From NCBI RefSeq assembly GCF_042433895.1, contig NZ_JBHLUA010000005.1, forward strand, positions 1 through 64,000: 64,000 bases of DNA, written 5' to 3'. Origin of the DNA: Mesonia maritima (GTDB taxonomy: Bacteria; Bacteroidota; Bacteroidia; Flavobacteriales; Flavobacteriaceae). The position numbers and the translations under genes are program-made. This document shows positions 34,869-43,478 of the stretch, piece by piece; position 1 is the stretch's first letter; each line of letters begins with the position of its first letter. The notes beneath the pieces are model-generated. The model saw only the letters and a list, made by a program, of their open reading frames with translations. It searched no databases and was not told where the DNA came from.

Positions 34869-34884
34869 ACCCTAAAATTAGGGT
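34869..34884 (+). promoter_or_regulatory. Palindrome at the expected start of the str-operon mRNA
   Basis: ACCCTA-AAAT-TAGGGT is a perfect 6-bp inverted repeat at the predicted transcription start. It could be an operator or a 5'-terminal hairpin that stabilises the mRNA. It shares the AGGGT/ACCCT theme with the terminator at 38308-38338, but the two lie 3.4 kb apart. Confidence 0.4.
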
Positions 34885-34921
34885 ATTTATTATTTAATGT
34901 AATTATAGTGTAAAAGAAATT

Positions 34922-35296
34922 ATGCCAACAATTTCACAATTAGTACGAAAAGGAAGAGCCAAAATGACCAAGAAGAGTAAATCGGCTGCTTTAGATTCGT
35001 GTCCTCAGAGACGAGGAGTGTGTACGCGTGTTTACACCACTACGCCTAAAAAACCAAACTCAGCGATGCGTAAAGTTGCAAGGGTAAGGTTGACAAATGG
35101 TAAAGAGGTGAACGCTTACATCCCTGGAGAAGGACACAATCTGCAAGAGCACTCGATAGTATTGGTAAGAGGTGGAAGGGTAAAAGATTTACCAGGTGTT
35201 AGATATCATATTGTTCGTGGTGCGTTAGATACCGCGGGTGTTGAAGGAAGAACACAACGTAGATCTAAATACGGAGCAAAACGCCCTAAGAAGTAA
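34922..35296 (+). CDS. rpsL: 30S ribosomal protein S12
   Basis: A 124-residue S12, part of the decoding site. The conserved KKPNSAMRKVARVRLTNG (about 42-59) and the RGGRVKDLPGVRYHIVRG stretch (about 84-101) are intact, including the lysines where streptomycin resistance changes occur in other bacteria. First gene of the str operon, 23 nt before rpsG. In many bacteria rpoBC lie upstream, but here a divergent Omp85 gene does. Confidence 0.98.
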   Translation: MPTISQLVRKGRAKMTKKSKSAALDSCPQRRGVCTRVYTTTPKKPNSAMRKVARVRLTNGKEVNAYIPGEGHNLQEHSIVLVRGGRVKDLPGVRYHIVRGALDTAGVEGRTQRRSKYGAKRPKK

Positions 35297-35319
35297 TTAA
35301 CAACTTTTAAAGAGAAGAC

Positions 35320-35796
35320 ATGAGAAAAAGACAGGCAAAAAAGAGACCTCTTTTACCAGATCCAAAGTTTAATGATCAGTTAGTGACGCGTTTTGTTAAC
35401 ATGATGATGTGGGATGGTAAAAAATCTGTTGCTTTTAAAATCTTTTATGATGCAATAGATATCGTAGAAGAGAAAAAAGAAGACGATGAAAAAACTGGTT
35501 TAGAAATTTGGAAAGATGCGTTATCTAACGTTATGCCTCACGTAGAAGTGAGAAGTAGACGTGTAGGTGGAGCTACTTTTCAGATTCCGATGCAGATTAG
35601 ACCAGATAGAAAAGTTTCTACCGCAATGAAGTGGTTAATATCATTCGCTCGTAAACGTAATGAAAAAGCTATGGCGGCAAAATTAGCTGCGGAAGTTTTA
35701 GCTGCTGCGAAAGAAGAAGGAGCTGCGGTTAAGAAGCGTGTAGATACACATAAAATGGCAGAAGCCAATAAAGCATTCTCACACTTTAGATTCTAA
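35320..35796 (+). CDS. rpsG: 30S ribosomal protein S7
   Basis: A 158-residue S7 that nucleates 30S head assembly on 16S rRNA. It starts MRKRQAKKRPLLPDPKF and carries the conserved VEVRSRRVGGATFQIPM (about 72-88). It lies 5 nt before fusA. In enterobacteria S7 represses the str operon; no comparable site was identified here. Confidence 0.98.
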   Translation: MRKRQAKKRPLLPDPKFNDQLVTRFVNMMMWDGKKSVAFKIFYDAIDIVEEKKEDDEKTGLEIWKDALSNVMPHVEVRSRRVGGATFQIPMQIRPDRKVSTAMKWLISFARKRNEKAMAAKLAAEVLAAAKEEGAAVKKRVDTHKMAEANKAFSHFRF

Positions 35797-35801
35797 ATAA
35801 A

Positions 35802-37910
35802 ATGGCACAAAGAGATTTAAAATTTACAAGAAATATAGGAATTGCAGCGCATATTGATGCTGGTAAAACTACCACAACAGAGCGTATCCTTTATTATACT
35901 GGAATCAGTCATAAAATAGGGGAAGTTCACGATGGTGCTGCAACAATGGACTGGATGGAGCAAGAGCAGGAAAGAGGTATTACAATTACTTCTGCTGCTA
36001 CTCATTGCAAGTGGATGTATAGAGATCAGGAGTTTACAGTAAATATTATTGATACTCCGGGTCACGTTGATTTTACCGTAGAGGTAGAGCGTTCGCTTCG
36101 TGTTTTAGATGGTGTGGTTGCATTGTTTAGTGCTGTAGATGGTGTTGAGCCCCAGTCTGAAACCGTTTGGAGACAGGCTGATAAATATAAAGTACCACGT
36201 TTAGGATTTGTGAATAAAATGGACCGTCAGGGAGCTGACTTCTTTAATGTGTGTAAACAAGTTAGAGAAATGCTAGGTGGAAACCCAGTGCCATTACAAG
36301 TTCCAATCGGTGATGAAATAGACTTTAAAGGAGTTGTTGATCTTATTTCCAAAAAAGCAATTATTTGGAATGAAGAAGATCACGGAATGACTTATGAAGA
36401 GATTGATATTCCTGAAGAATTAATGGACGAGGTTAATAAATACCGTGCTGAGCTTGTTGAAGCTGTTGCTGAGTATGATGAAGCCTTGATGGAAAAGTTC
36501 TTTGAAGATGAAAATTCAATTACTCCAGATGAGATTATTGCAGCGTTAAGAGCGGCAACAATTGATATGTCTATTATTCCAATGATGTGCGGTTCTGCAT
36601 TTAAAAATAAAGGTGTTCAGGCGATGCTTGATGCTGTGATGCGTTATTTGCCTTCTCCTGTAGATGTTGAAGCTATCGTCGGTACAAATCCGGAAACAGG
36701 TGAGGAGGAATCTCGTAAACCTCACGTAGATTCTCCGTTCTCTGCTTTAGCATTTAAAATTGCTACAGATCCCTTCGTTGGTCGTTTAGCATTTTTTAGA
36801 ACTTATTCAGGTGCTTTAGAAGCAGGTTCTTATGTTCTTAATAACCGTTCTGGTAAGAAAGAACGTATTTCTAGAATGTATCAAATGCACTCTAATAAAC
36901 AGGAGCCGATTGATAAAATTGAAGCTGGAGATATTGGAGCGGCTGTTGGTTTTAAAGATATTAAAACGGGAGATACGTTAACAGATATGAATCATCCTAT
37001 TGTTTTAGAATCTATGACTTTTCCTGAGCCAGTAATTGGTATCGCGGTTGAGCCAAAAACTAAAGCAGATGTTGATAAAATGGGTATGGCTTTAGCTAAA
37101 TTAGCTGAAGAAGATCCAACATTCCAAGTAAAAACTGATGAGGCTTCAGGTCAAACAGTGATTTCAGGAATGGGAGAGCTTCATATCGAGATTCTTGTAG
37201 ATCGTTTAAAACGAGAATTTAAAGTTGAAGTTAACGAAGGTGAACCACAAGTAGAATATAAAGAAGCGGTAACTAAAAACGCTGAACACAGAGAAGTTTA
37301 TAAAAAACAATCTGGTGGTCGTGGTAAATTCGCAGACATTGTATTCGAAATGGGTCCTGTAGATGAAGATTTCGAAGGAAAAGGACTTCAATTCGTAGAT
37401 GAAATTAAAGGTGGTCGTATTCCAAAAGAATTCATTCCTTCTGTTCAGAAAGGATTTGAACAAGCTATGAAAAATGGACCTTTAGCTGGTTTCTATATGG
37501 ATACCTTAAAAGTGACATTAAAAGATGGATCTTTTCACCCGGTAGATTCAGATCAATTATCATTCGAGTTGGCTGCAAAAATGGGATTCAAAGCTGCTGC
37601 TAAAAAAGCTGGAGCAGTAATCTTAGAGCCAATTATGAAGAATGAAGTAGTAACTCCTGAAGAAAATATGGGAGATATTGTAGGTGACCTTAACAAAAGA
37701 AGAGGGCAAGTAAACAGTATGTCAGACAGATCTGGTGCAAAAGTTATTAAAGCAGATGTGCCATTAGCAGAAATGTTTGGATACGTAACAACCTTAAGAA
37801 CGCTTTCTTCAGGTCGTGCAACTTCTACAATGGAATTTTCTCACTATGCTGAAACTCCTTCAAACATATCAGAAGAAGTAATTAAAGCAGCTAAAGGAGC
37901 TAACGATTAA
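35802..37910 (+). CDS. fusA: Elongation factor G
   Basis: A 702-residue translocase GTPase. The P-loop AHIDAGKTTTTERIL is at about residues 16-30, G3 DTPGHVDF at about 83-90, G4 NKMD near 137-140, and the C-terminal domains IV/V end in the conserved MEFSHYAETP. Typical full length, no insertions. It is between rpsG and rpsJ in the str operon. Confidence 0.98.
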   Translation: MAQRDLKFTRNIGIAAHIDAGKTTTTERILYYTGISHKIGEVHDGAATMDWMEQEQERGITITSAATHCKWMYRDQEFTVNIIDTPGHVDFTVEVERSLRVLDGVVALFSAVDGVEPQSETVWRQADKYKVPRLGFVNKMDRQGADFFNVCKQVREMLGGNPVPLQVPIGDEIDFKGVVDLISKKAIIWNEEDHGMTYEEIDIPEELMDEVNKYRAELVEAVAEYDEALMEKFFEDENSITPDEIIAALRAATIDMSIIPMMCGSAFKNKGVQAMLDAVMRYLPSPVDVEAIVGTNPETGEEESRKPHVDSPFSALAFKIATDPFVGRLAFFRTYSGALEAGSYVLNNRSGKKERISRMYQMHSNKQEPIDKIEAGDIGAAVGFKDIKTGDTLTDMNHPIVLESMTFPEPVIGIAVEPKTKADVDKMGMALAKLAEEDPTFQVKTDEASGQTVISGMGELHIEILVDRLKREFKVEVNEGEPQVEYKEAVTKNAEHREVYKKQSGGRGKFADIVFEMGPVDEDFEGKGLQFVDEIKGGRIPKEFIPSVQKGFEQAMKNGPLAGFYMDTLKVTLKDGSFHPVDSDQLSFELAAKMGFKAAAKKAGAVILEPIMKNEVVTPEENMGDIVGDLNKRRGQVNSMSDRSGAKVIKADVPLAEMFGYVTTLRTLSSGRATSTMEFSHYAETPSNISEEVIKAAKGAND

Positions 37911-37921
37911 TAACAAGGAAC

Positions 37922-38227
37922 ATGAGTCAGAAAATTAGAATAAAATTAAAATCTTACGATTATAACTTGGTAGATAAATCTGCTGAAAAAATTGTAAAAA
38001 CTGTAAAAACAACAGGAGCGGTAGTTACAGGTCCAATCCCTCTACCAACTCACAAAAAGATTTTTACAGTACTTCGTTCTCCACACGTAAATAAAAAAGC
38101 AAGAGAGCAATTTCAATTAAGTTCTTATAAGAGATTACTTGATATTTATAGCTCATCTTCAAAAACAATTGATGCGTTAATGAAGCTTGAATTGCCAAGT
38201 GGAGTAGAAGTTGAGATTAAAGTTTAA
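37922..38227 (+). CDS. rpsJ: 30S ribosomal protein S10
   Basis: A 101-residue S10 (start QKIRIKLKSYDYNLVD, core GPIPLPTHKKIFTVLRSPHVNKKAREQF). It also takes part in transcription antitermination with NusB in characterised bacteria. Here it closes the str operon 11 nt after fusA, and a 143-nt leader with a terminator separates it from rplC, so S10 is uncoupled from the S10-type operon. Confidence 0.98.
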   Translation: MSQKIRIKLKSYDYNLVDKSAEKIVKTVKTTGAVVTGPIPLPTHKKIFTVLRSPHVNKKAREQFQLSSYKRLLDIYSSSSKTIDALMKLELPSGVEVEIKV

Positions 38228-38370
38228 TCACTTACTGGATTTTAAATTCAATCACATGTCCCAAGCTGCGAGCAAGGGAAAAACGGAAAAGAAAAATACA
38301 TAGGGTTAGGGTTAGAGTATTTTTCTAACCCTTTTTTTAAGTAAATAAGTTTAATTAATAATTAATAAAT
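38228..38370 (+). promoter_or_regulatory. Leader between rpsJ and rplC with terminator-like hairpin
   Basis: The gap holds, in order, a CCC...GGG-closed hairpin candidate (about 38259-38277), a short AUG-started reading frame of 15 codons ending at 38303, and a hairpin AGGGTTAG/CTAACCCT (38308-38332) followed by seven T. A second AGGGTT unit just upstream (38302-38307) offers an alternative register. This is the form of an attenuator. In E. coli the S10 operon is attenuated by L4; whether this site serves rplC to rplQ control is inference. Confidence 0.6.
38308..38338 (+). terminator. Terminator/attenuator upstream of rplC
   Basis: Perfect 8-bp stem AGGGTTAG / CTAACCCT, 9-nt loop, T7 tail. 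It either ends the str operon or attenuates transcription into the long rplC-rplQ unit, since no strong TAnnTTTG promoter is seen between it and rplC (38371). Confidence 0.8.
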
Positions 38371-38985
38371 ATGTCTGGGTTAATAGGAAAAAAAATAGGT
38401 ATGACCAGCATTTTTGACGAGAACGGAAAAAACATTCCTTGTACCGTTATTCAAGCTGGGCCATGCGTAATTACCCAAGTCAGAACCAACGAGGTTGACG
38501 GGTATGAAGCACTTCAACTTGGTTTCGATGACAAAACAGACAAAAGTACTGTAAATGCTGCTAAAGGTCACTTTAAGAAAGCTGGTACTGCTGCCAAACG
38601 TAAAGTTGTCGAATTTCAAGGTTTTGATGGGGATCACAAATTAGGTGATGAAATTACAGTAGAACATTTTGCTGAAGGTGAATTTGTCGATGTATCGGGA
38701 ACATCTAAAGGAAAAGGTTTTCAAGGTGTTGTTAAAAGACACGGTTTTAGAGGTTCTTCTAAAACACACGGTCAACAAAGCATGTTGAGAGCTCCTGGTT
38801 CTGTGGGTGCTGCCTCATATCCTGCGCGTATATTTAAAGGTATGCGTATGGCAGGTCAAATGGGCGGAGAGAAAGTGAAAGTACAAAATCTAAAAGTGTT
38901 AAAGGTAGTAGCAGATAAAAATCTACTTGTGGTGAAAGGATGTGTTCCAGGTCACAAAAACGCTTACGTAACTATACAGAAGTAA
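38371..38985 (+). CDS. rplC: 50S ribosomal protein L3
   Basis: A 204-residue L3, an early assembly protein at the peptidyl transferase side. Start SGLIGKKIGMTSIFDENGKNIPCTVIQAG and the conserved GTSKGKGFQGVVKRHGFRG, THGQQSMLRAPGSVGA segments (about 110-150) identify it. Its stop overlaps the rplD start (TAATG). Confidence 0.98.
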   Translation: MSGLIGKKIGMTSIFDENGKNIPCTVIQAGPCVITQVRTNEVDGYEALQLGFDDKTDKSTVNAAKGHFKKAGTAAKRKVVEFQGFDGDHKLGDEITVEHFAEGEFVDVSGTSKGKGFQGVVKRHGFRGSSKTHGQQSMLRAPGSVGAASYPARIFKGMRMAGQMGGEKVKVQNLKVLKVVADKNLLVVKGCVPGHKNAYVTIQK

Positions 38986-39614
38986 TGAAAGTAGCAGTAT
39001 TAGATATTAAAGGAAAAGAAACAGGAAGAAAGGCAGACCTTTCTGATGCTGTTTTTGGAATAGAACCTAATGATCACGCTGTTTACCTTGATGTGAAACA
39101 GTACCTTGCCAATCAACGTCAAGGAACTCACAAAGCAAAAGAGCGTGCTGAAATAAAAGGTAGTACTAGAAAGATTAAAAAACAAAAAGGAACCGGTACC
39201 GCGAGAGCTGGTAGTATTAAATCTCCAATCTTCAAAGGTGGAGGTCGTGTTTTTGGACCACGTCCAAGAAATTACGGTTTCAAATTAAATAAAAATCTTA
39301 AACGTTTAGCGAGAAAATCAGCTTTAAGTCAAAAGGCTAAAGATAACGCTATCGTTGTTGTTGAAGATTTTAATTTTGATACTCCTAAAACAAAAAACTT
39401 CATTGATGTTTTAAAAGGTTTAGGTATTGAAAGTAAAAAATCATTAATCGTGTTGGGTGAGTCAAATAAAAATGTATATTTGTCATCACGCAATTTAAAG
39501 ACCTCAGAAGTCATAACTAATTCAGAATTAAGTACTTACAAAATACTTAACGCTAAAAATGTTGTTCTTTTGGAAGGTGCTTTAGAAGGAATTGAATCGA
39601 ATTTGAGTAAATAA
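38985..39614 (+). CDS. rplD: 50S ribosomal protein L4
   Basis: A 209-residue L4. I chose the ATG at 38985 (KVAVLDIKGKETGRKADL), which overlaps the L3 stop by one base, over an in-frame ATG at 38940 inside rplC. The tentacle region GTGTARAGSIKSPIFKGGGRVFGPRPRNY (about 63-91) lines the exit tunnel. In E. coli L4 represses its own operon. Confidence 0.97.
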   Translation: MKVAVLDIKGKETGRKADLSDAVFGIEPNDHAVYLDVKQYLANQRQGTHKAKERAEIKGSTRKIKKQKGTGTARAGSIKSPIFKGGGRVFGPRPRNYGFKLNKNLKRLARKSALSQKAKDNAIVVVEDFNFDTPKTKNFIDVLKGLGIESKKSLIVLGESNKNVYLSSRNLKTSEVITNSELSTYKILNAKNVVLLEGALEGIESNLSK

Positions 39615-39619
39615 GCATT

Positions 39620-39910
39620 ATGAGTATCTTAAGAAAACCTATTATTACGGAAAAAGCTACCAATGACAGTGAAATAAATAATCGTTTTGCATTTGTAGTA
39701 GATAATAAGGCGAACAAGATTGAAATAAAAGACGCAGTTGAGTCTGCTTATGGTGTTTCAGTTGAAAAAGTTCGTACAATGAATGTCCGTCCAAATCGCA
39801 AGAGTCGTTATACGAAAACTGGGATTGTTACTGGTAAAACAAACGCTTATAAAAAAGCAATTGTACAGGTGGCGGAAGGAGAAACTATAGATTTATATAC
39901 TAATCTTTAA
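39620..39910 (+). CDS. rplW: 50S ribosomal protein L23
   Basis: A 96-residue L23, located at the tunnel exit where trigger factor and SRP dock. Identified by ILRKPIITEKATN and VEKVRTMNVRPNRKSRYTKTG. Five nt after rplD. Confidence 0.97.
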   Translation: MSILRKPIITEKATNDSEINNRFAFVVDNKANKIEIKDAVESAYGVSVEKVRTMNVRPNRKSRYTKTGIVTGKTNAYKKAIVQVAEGETIDLYTNL

Positions 39911-39924
39911 GAGAAGAAGTAGAA

Positions 39925-40752
39925 ATGTCGGTTAGAAAATTAAAACCAATTACTCCTGGTCAGCGATTTAGAGTTGTGAATGGGTATGACGCTATTACAA
40001 CTGATAAGCCGGAGAAGAGTTTACTCGCTCCGAAAAAAAGATCTGGAGGTAGAAACAGTCAAGGAAAAATGACCATGCGCTATTTAGGTGGAGGTCATAA
40101 GAAACGTTACCGTGTTATCGATTTTAAACGTGATAAGCAAGGTGTTCCTGGAACCGTAGCTTCAATAGAGTACGATCCAAACAGAACAGCTTTCATTGCG
40201 TTATTGAATTATCAGGATGGAGAAAAGCGTTACGTGATTGCTCAAAATGGGCTTCAGGTAGGGCAGAATCTTGTATCTGGTAAGTCAGATATTGCAACAG
40301 AAATTGGTAATGCAATGCCATTATCTCAAATTCCATTAGGAACAGTGGTTTCTTGTGTTGAATTGCGTCCTGGTCAAGGAGCGGTTATGGCAAGAAGTGC
40401 TGGAGCTTTTGCTCAATTAATGGCAAGAGAAGGAAAATACGCTACAATTAAATTACCATCGGGGGAAACTCGTATGATTTTAGCTGAATGTATGGCGACT
40501 ATTGGTGCTGTTTCTAACAGTGATCATCAGTTAATGATTTCAGGTAAGGCGGGTAGAAAACGTTGGTTAGGTAGAAGACCTAGAACTAGACCAGTAGTTA
40601 TGAACCCTGTTGATCACCCAATGGGTGGTGGAGAAGGTCGTGCTTCTGGAGGTCATCCAAGATCAAGAAAAGGTCTTCCTGCAAAAGGTTTCAGAACTCG
40701 TTCTAAAACCAAATCGAGTAATAAGTATATTGTAGAACGTAGAAAGAAATAA
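39925..40752 (+). CDS. rplB: 50S ribosomal protein L2
   Basis: A 275-residue L2 needed for subunit association and peptidyl transfer. Typical start KLKPITPGQRF and C-terminal NPVDHPMGGGEGRASGGHP (about 224-242) with the conserved His. Fourteen nt after rplW. Confidence 0.98.
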   Translation: MSVRKLKPITPGQRFRVVNGYDAITTDKPEKSLLAPKKRSGGRNSQGKMTMRYLGGGHKKRYRVIDFKRDKQGVPGTVASIEYDPNRTAFIALLNYQDGEKRYVIAQNGLQVGQNLVSGKSDIATEIGNAMPLSQIPLGTVVSCVELRPGQGAVMARSAGAFAQLMAREGKYATIKLPSGETRMILAECMATIGAVSNSDHQLMISGKAGRKRWLGRRPRTRPVVMNPVDHPMGGGEGRASGGHPRSRKGLPAKGFRTRSKTKSSNKYIVERRKK

Positions 40753-40759
40753 TTAAGAT

Positions 40760-41038
40760 ATGGCACGTTCATTAAAAAAAGGACCTTACGTTCACTATAA
40801 ATTAGAGAAAAAAGTTGCTCAGAATGTTGAGTCTGGAAAGAAGTCTGTAATCAAAACTTGGTCACGAGCTTCTATGATAACTCCAGATTTTGTTGGGCAA
40901 ACAATCGGTGTTCATAACGGGAAACAATTTGTTCCTGTATATGTAACCGAGAACATGGTGGGTCATAAATTAGGAGAATTTTCACCAACAAGATCTTTTA
41001 GAGGTCACGCTGGTGCAAAAAATAAAGGTAAAAAATAA
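40760..41038 (+). CDS. rpsS: 30S ribosomal protein S19
   Basis: A 92-residue S19 in the 30S head. Signature RSLKKGPYVHYKLEKKV and HKLGEFSPTRSFRGHAG are intact. Seven nt after rplB. Confidence 0.98.
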   Translation: MARSLKKGPYVHYKLEKKVAQNVESGKKSVIKTWSRASMITPDFVGQTIGVHNGKQFVPVYVTENMVGHKLGEFSPTRSFRGHAGAKNKGKK

Positions 41039-41046
41039 TTGAAGCT

Positions 41047-41454
41047 ATGGGAGTTCGTAAAAGAGAAAGAGCAGAGCAAATAAAAGAGGCTAAAAAGCAA
41101 ATAGCTTTTGCAAAGCTAAATAACTGCCCTACTTCACCAAGAAAAATGCGTTTAGTCGCAGATTTGGTAAGAGGTGAAGGTGTAGAGAAAGCGCTTCAAA
41201 TTTTAAAATTCAGCTCTAAAGAAGCATCGGGTAGATTAGAAAAGTTGTTGCTTTCAGCAATTGCTAACTGGCAAATGAAAAATGAAGATGCTAGTGTTGA
41301 AGAAGCTGAGCTGTTTATTAAAGAAATTCGTGTGGATGGTGGAAGTATGTTAAAAAGACTTCGTCCTGCTCCACAAGGAAGAGCACATAGAATTAGAAAA
41401 AGATCTAACCATGTTACATTGGTGTTAGATTCTAAAAACAATACACAAAGCTAA
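41047..41454 (+). CDS. rplV: 50S ribosomal protein L22
   Basis: A 135-residue L22; an N-terminal charged extension precedes the family core NNCPTSPRKMRLVADLVRG, and PAPQGRAHRIRKRSNHVTLVL forms the tunnel-lining hairpin and C-terminal strand. Eight nt from both neighbours. Confidence 0.97.
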   Translation: MGVRKRERAEQIKEAKKQIAFAKLNNCPTSPRKMRLVADLVRGEGVEKALQILKFSSKEASGRLEKLLLSAIANWQMKNEDASVEEAELFIKEIRVDGGSMLKRLRPAPQGRAHRIRKRSNHVTLVLDSKNNTQS

Positions 41455-41462
41455 GTAGGAGT

Positions 41463-42182
41463 ATGGGACAAAAAACAAATCCAATCGGAAACAGACTTGG
41501 TATCATTAAAGGATGGGAATCTAACTGGTACGGAGGAGATGATTACGGTAATAAACTTGCCGAAGATGATAAGATTAGAAAGTATATCCATGCACGTCTT
41601 TCAAAAGCTAGTGTATCTAGAGTAATCATTGAGCGTACGCTTAAACTTGTAACCGTTACTATCACCACCGCTCGTCCGGGCATTATTATTGGTAAAGGCG
41701 GCCAGGAGGTAGACAAGTTAAAAGAAGAGCTTAAAAAGATTACAGGTAAGGAAGTTCAGGTTAATATTTTTGAAATTAAAAGACCTGAATTAGACGCTCA
41801 TCTAGTGGCAGCGAGTGTTGCAAGACAAATAGAAAATCGTATTTCTTATCGTCGTGCAATTAAAATGGCTATTGCTGCTGCAATGCGAATGAACGCAGAA
41901 GGAATAAAAATTCAGATTTCAGGCCGTTTAAATGGTGCTGAGATGGCGCGTTCAGAAGGATATAAAGATGGGAGAATTCCATTATCAACCTTTAGAGCCG
42001 ATATTGATTACGCTTTAGTTGAAGCTCATACTACTTATGGTAGATTGGGTGTTAAAGTGTGGATCATGAAAGGTGAGGTGTACGGAAAAAGAGAGCTTTC
42101 TCCGCTTGTTGGTTTATCTAAAAAGCAAGGAGGAAAATCTGGATCTGGACGAGGTGGTAACAAATCACGTCGTAGAAAGTAA
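41463..42182 (+). CDS. rpsC: 30S ribosomal protein S3
   Basis: A 239-residue S3 with a KH domain (ARPGIIIGKGGQEVDKLKEEL, about 74-94) near the mRNA entry site, and a C-terminal basic tail (KSGSGRGGNKSRRRK). Begins GQKTNPIGNRLGIIKGWES. Confidence 0.98.
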   Translation: MGQKTNPIGNRLGIIKGWESNWYGGDDYGNKLAEDDKIRKYIHARLSKASVSRVIIERTLKLVTVTITTARPGIIIGKGGQEVDKLKEELKKITGKEVQVNIFEIKRPELDAHLVAASVARQIENRISYRRAIKMAIAAAMRMNAEGIKIQISGRLNGAEMARSEGYKDGRIPLSTFRADIDYALVEAHTTYGRLGVKVWIMKGEVYGKRELSPLVGLSKKQGGKSGSGRGGNKSRRRK

Positions 42183-42200
42183 TTTTTTAAAGAAAAAGAA

Positions 42201-42620
42201 ATGTTACAGCCTAAAAGAACAAAATACCGTAAGCAGCAAAAAGGCCGTATGAAAGGAAACGCTCAAAGAGGGCATAGACTTTCAAACGGAACGTTCGGGA
42301 TCAAATCGTTAGATTCTAGTTTTGTTACTGCAAGACAAATAGAAGCAGCACGTATTGCTGCAACTCGTTATATGAAAAGGGAAGGTTCACTTTGGATTAA
42401 AATTTTCCCAGACAAGCCAATTACTAAAAAACCTCTTGAGGTTCGTATGGGTAAAGGTAAAGGTAACGTAGAATATTGGGCAGCAGTAGTGAAACCAGGA
42501 AGAATCCTTTTTGAATTAGGAGGTGTGTCGTTGGCAACAGCAAAAGAAGCTTTACGCCTTGCAGCACAAAAACTTCCTGTGAGAACTAAATTTATTGTAG
42601 CTAGGGATTATCAAGAATAA
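42201..42620 (+). CDS. rplP: 50S ribosomal protein L16
   Basis: A 139-residue L16 at the A-site side of the peptidyl transferase centre. Start LQPKRTKYRKQQKGRMKG and the conserved RMGKGKGNVEYWAAVVKPGR (about 86-105) identify it. Confidence 0.98.
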   Translation: MLQPKRTKYRKQQKGRMKGNAQRGHRLSNGTFGIKSLDSSFVTARQIEAARIAATRYMKREGSLWIKIFPDKPITKKPLEVRMGKGKGNVEYWAAVVKPGRILFELGGVSLATAKEALRLAAQKLPVRTKFIVARDYQE

Positions 42621-42631
42621 TTTTTGAAATT

Positions 42632-42823
42632 ATGAAACAATCAGAAATAGAAAAATTATCGGTAGCTGAATTGCAAGAAGAAATTGCTAAAACAAAGCAA
42701 ACTTACACAGATTTAAAGATGGCTCATGCAATTACGCCTTTAGATAATCCTGCGCAGTTAAGAACTGTAAGAAGGACTAATGCGCGATTAGCAACAGAAC
42801 TGACAAAAAGAGAATTAGAATAA
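42632..42823 (+). CDS. rpmC: 50S ribosomal protein L29
   Basis: A 63-residue two-helix L29 next to the exit tunnel, with SVAELQEEIAKTKQ at residues 10-23 and a C-terminal helix RRTNARLATELTKRELE. Eleven nt after rplP. Confidence 0.95.
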   Translation: MKQSEIEKLSVAELQEEIAKTKQTYTDLKMAHAITPLDNPAQLRTVRRTNARLATELTKRELE

Positions 42824-42838
42824 TTCTGCTGAAGTAAG

Positions 42839-43096
42839 ATGGAAAAAAGAAACTTAAGAAAAGAACGTATAGGTGTTGTTACTAGTAACAGAATGGAGAA
42901 ATCTATTGTTGTTTCTGAAGTAAAGAAAATGAAACACCCTATGTATGGAAAATTCGTTTTGAAAACGAAAAAATACGTAGCACACGACGAGAAAAATGAC
43001 TGCAACGAAGGGGATACTGTAAAGATCATGGAAACACGACCTTTAAGTAAAACTAAAAGTTGGAGATTAGTAGAAATAATTGAAAGAGCGAAGTAA
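42839..43096 (+). CDS. rpsQ: 30S ribosomal protein S17
   Basis: An 85-residue OB-fold S17 binding helix 11 of 16S rRNA. RKERIGVVTSNRMEKSIVV and GDTVKIMETRPLSKTKSWRLVEI are the family patterns. Two nt before rplN. Confidence 0.97.
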   Translation: MEKRNLRKERIGVVTSNRMEKSIVVSEVKKMKHPMYGKFVLKTKKYVAHDEKNDCNEGDTVKIMETRPLSKTKSWRLVEIIERAK

Positions 43097-43098
43097 TT

Positions 43099-43467
43099 AT
43101 GGTACAACAAGAGTCTAGATTAAGAGTAGCAGACAATACCGGCGCTAAAGAAGTTTTAGCAATTCGTGTATTAGGAGGTACAAAAAAGAGATACGCTTCT
43201 GTTGGAGACAAAATTGTTGTCAGCGTAAAAGAAGCTACACCTAATGGGAACATTAAAAAAGGTGCAGTTTCAACAGCAGTTGTTGTTCGTACCAAAAAAG
43301 AAGTACGCAGACCAGACGGTTCGTACATCCGTTTCGATGATAACGCTTGTGTTCTGTTGAACCCAACCGGAGAAATGAGAGGTACACGTGTATTTGGTCC
43401 TGTAGCAAGAGAACTTCGTGATAAACAATTTATGAAGATTGTATCATTAGCACCAGAAGTGCTTTAA
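43099..43467 (+). CDS. rplN: 50S ribosomal protein L14
   Basis: A 122-residue L14 (VQQESRLRVADNTGAKEVL; conserved C-terminal GPVARELRDKQFMKIVSLAPEVL), which forms an inter-subunit contact. Eleven nt before rplX. Confidence 0.98.
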   Translation: MVQQESRLRVADNTGAKEVLAIRVLGGTKKRYASVGDKIVVSVKEATPNGNIKKGAVSTAVVVRTKKEVRRPDGSYIRFDDNACVLLNPTGEMRGTRVFGPVARELRDKQFMKIVSLAPEVL

Positions 43468-43478
43468 TACAGATTAAG

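Noticed and set aside
38302..38315. Telomere-like AGGGTTAGGGTTAG repeat
   Set aside because: Only two units; the second forms the arm of a terminator hairpin. No tandem array.
42724..43328. Antisense reading frames over rpmC, rpsQ and rplN
   Set aside because: They cover well-identified ribosomal genes and have low-complexity Phe/Leu/Ser composition typical of shadow frames.
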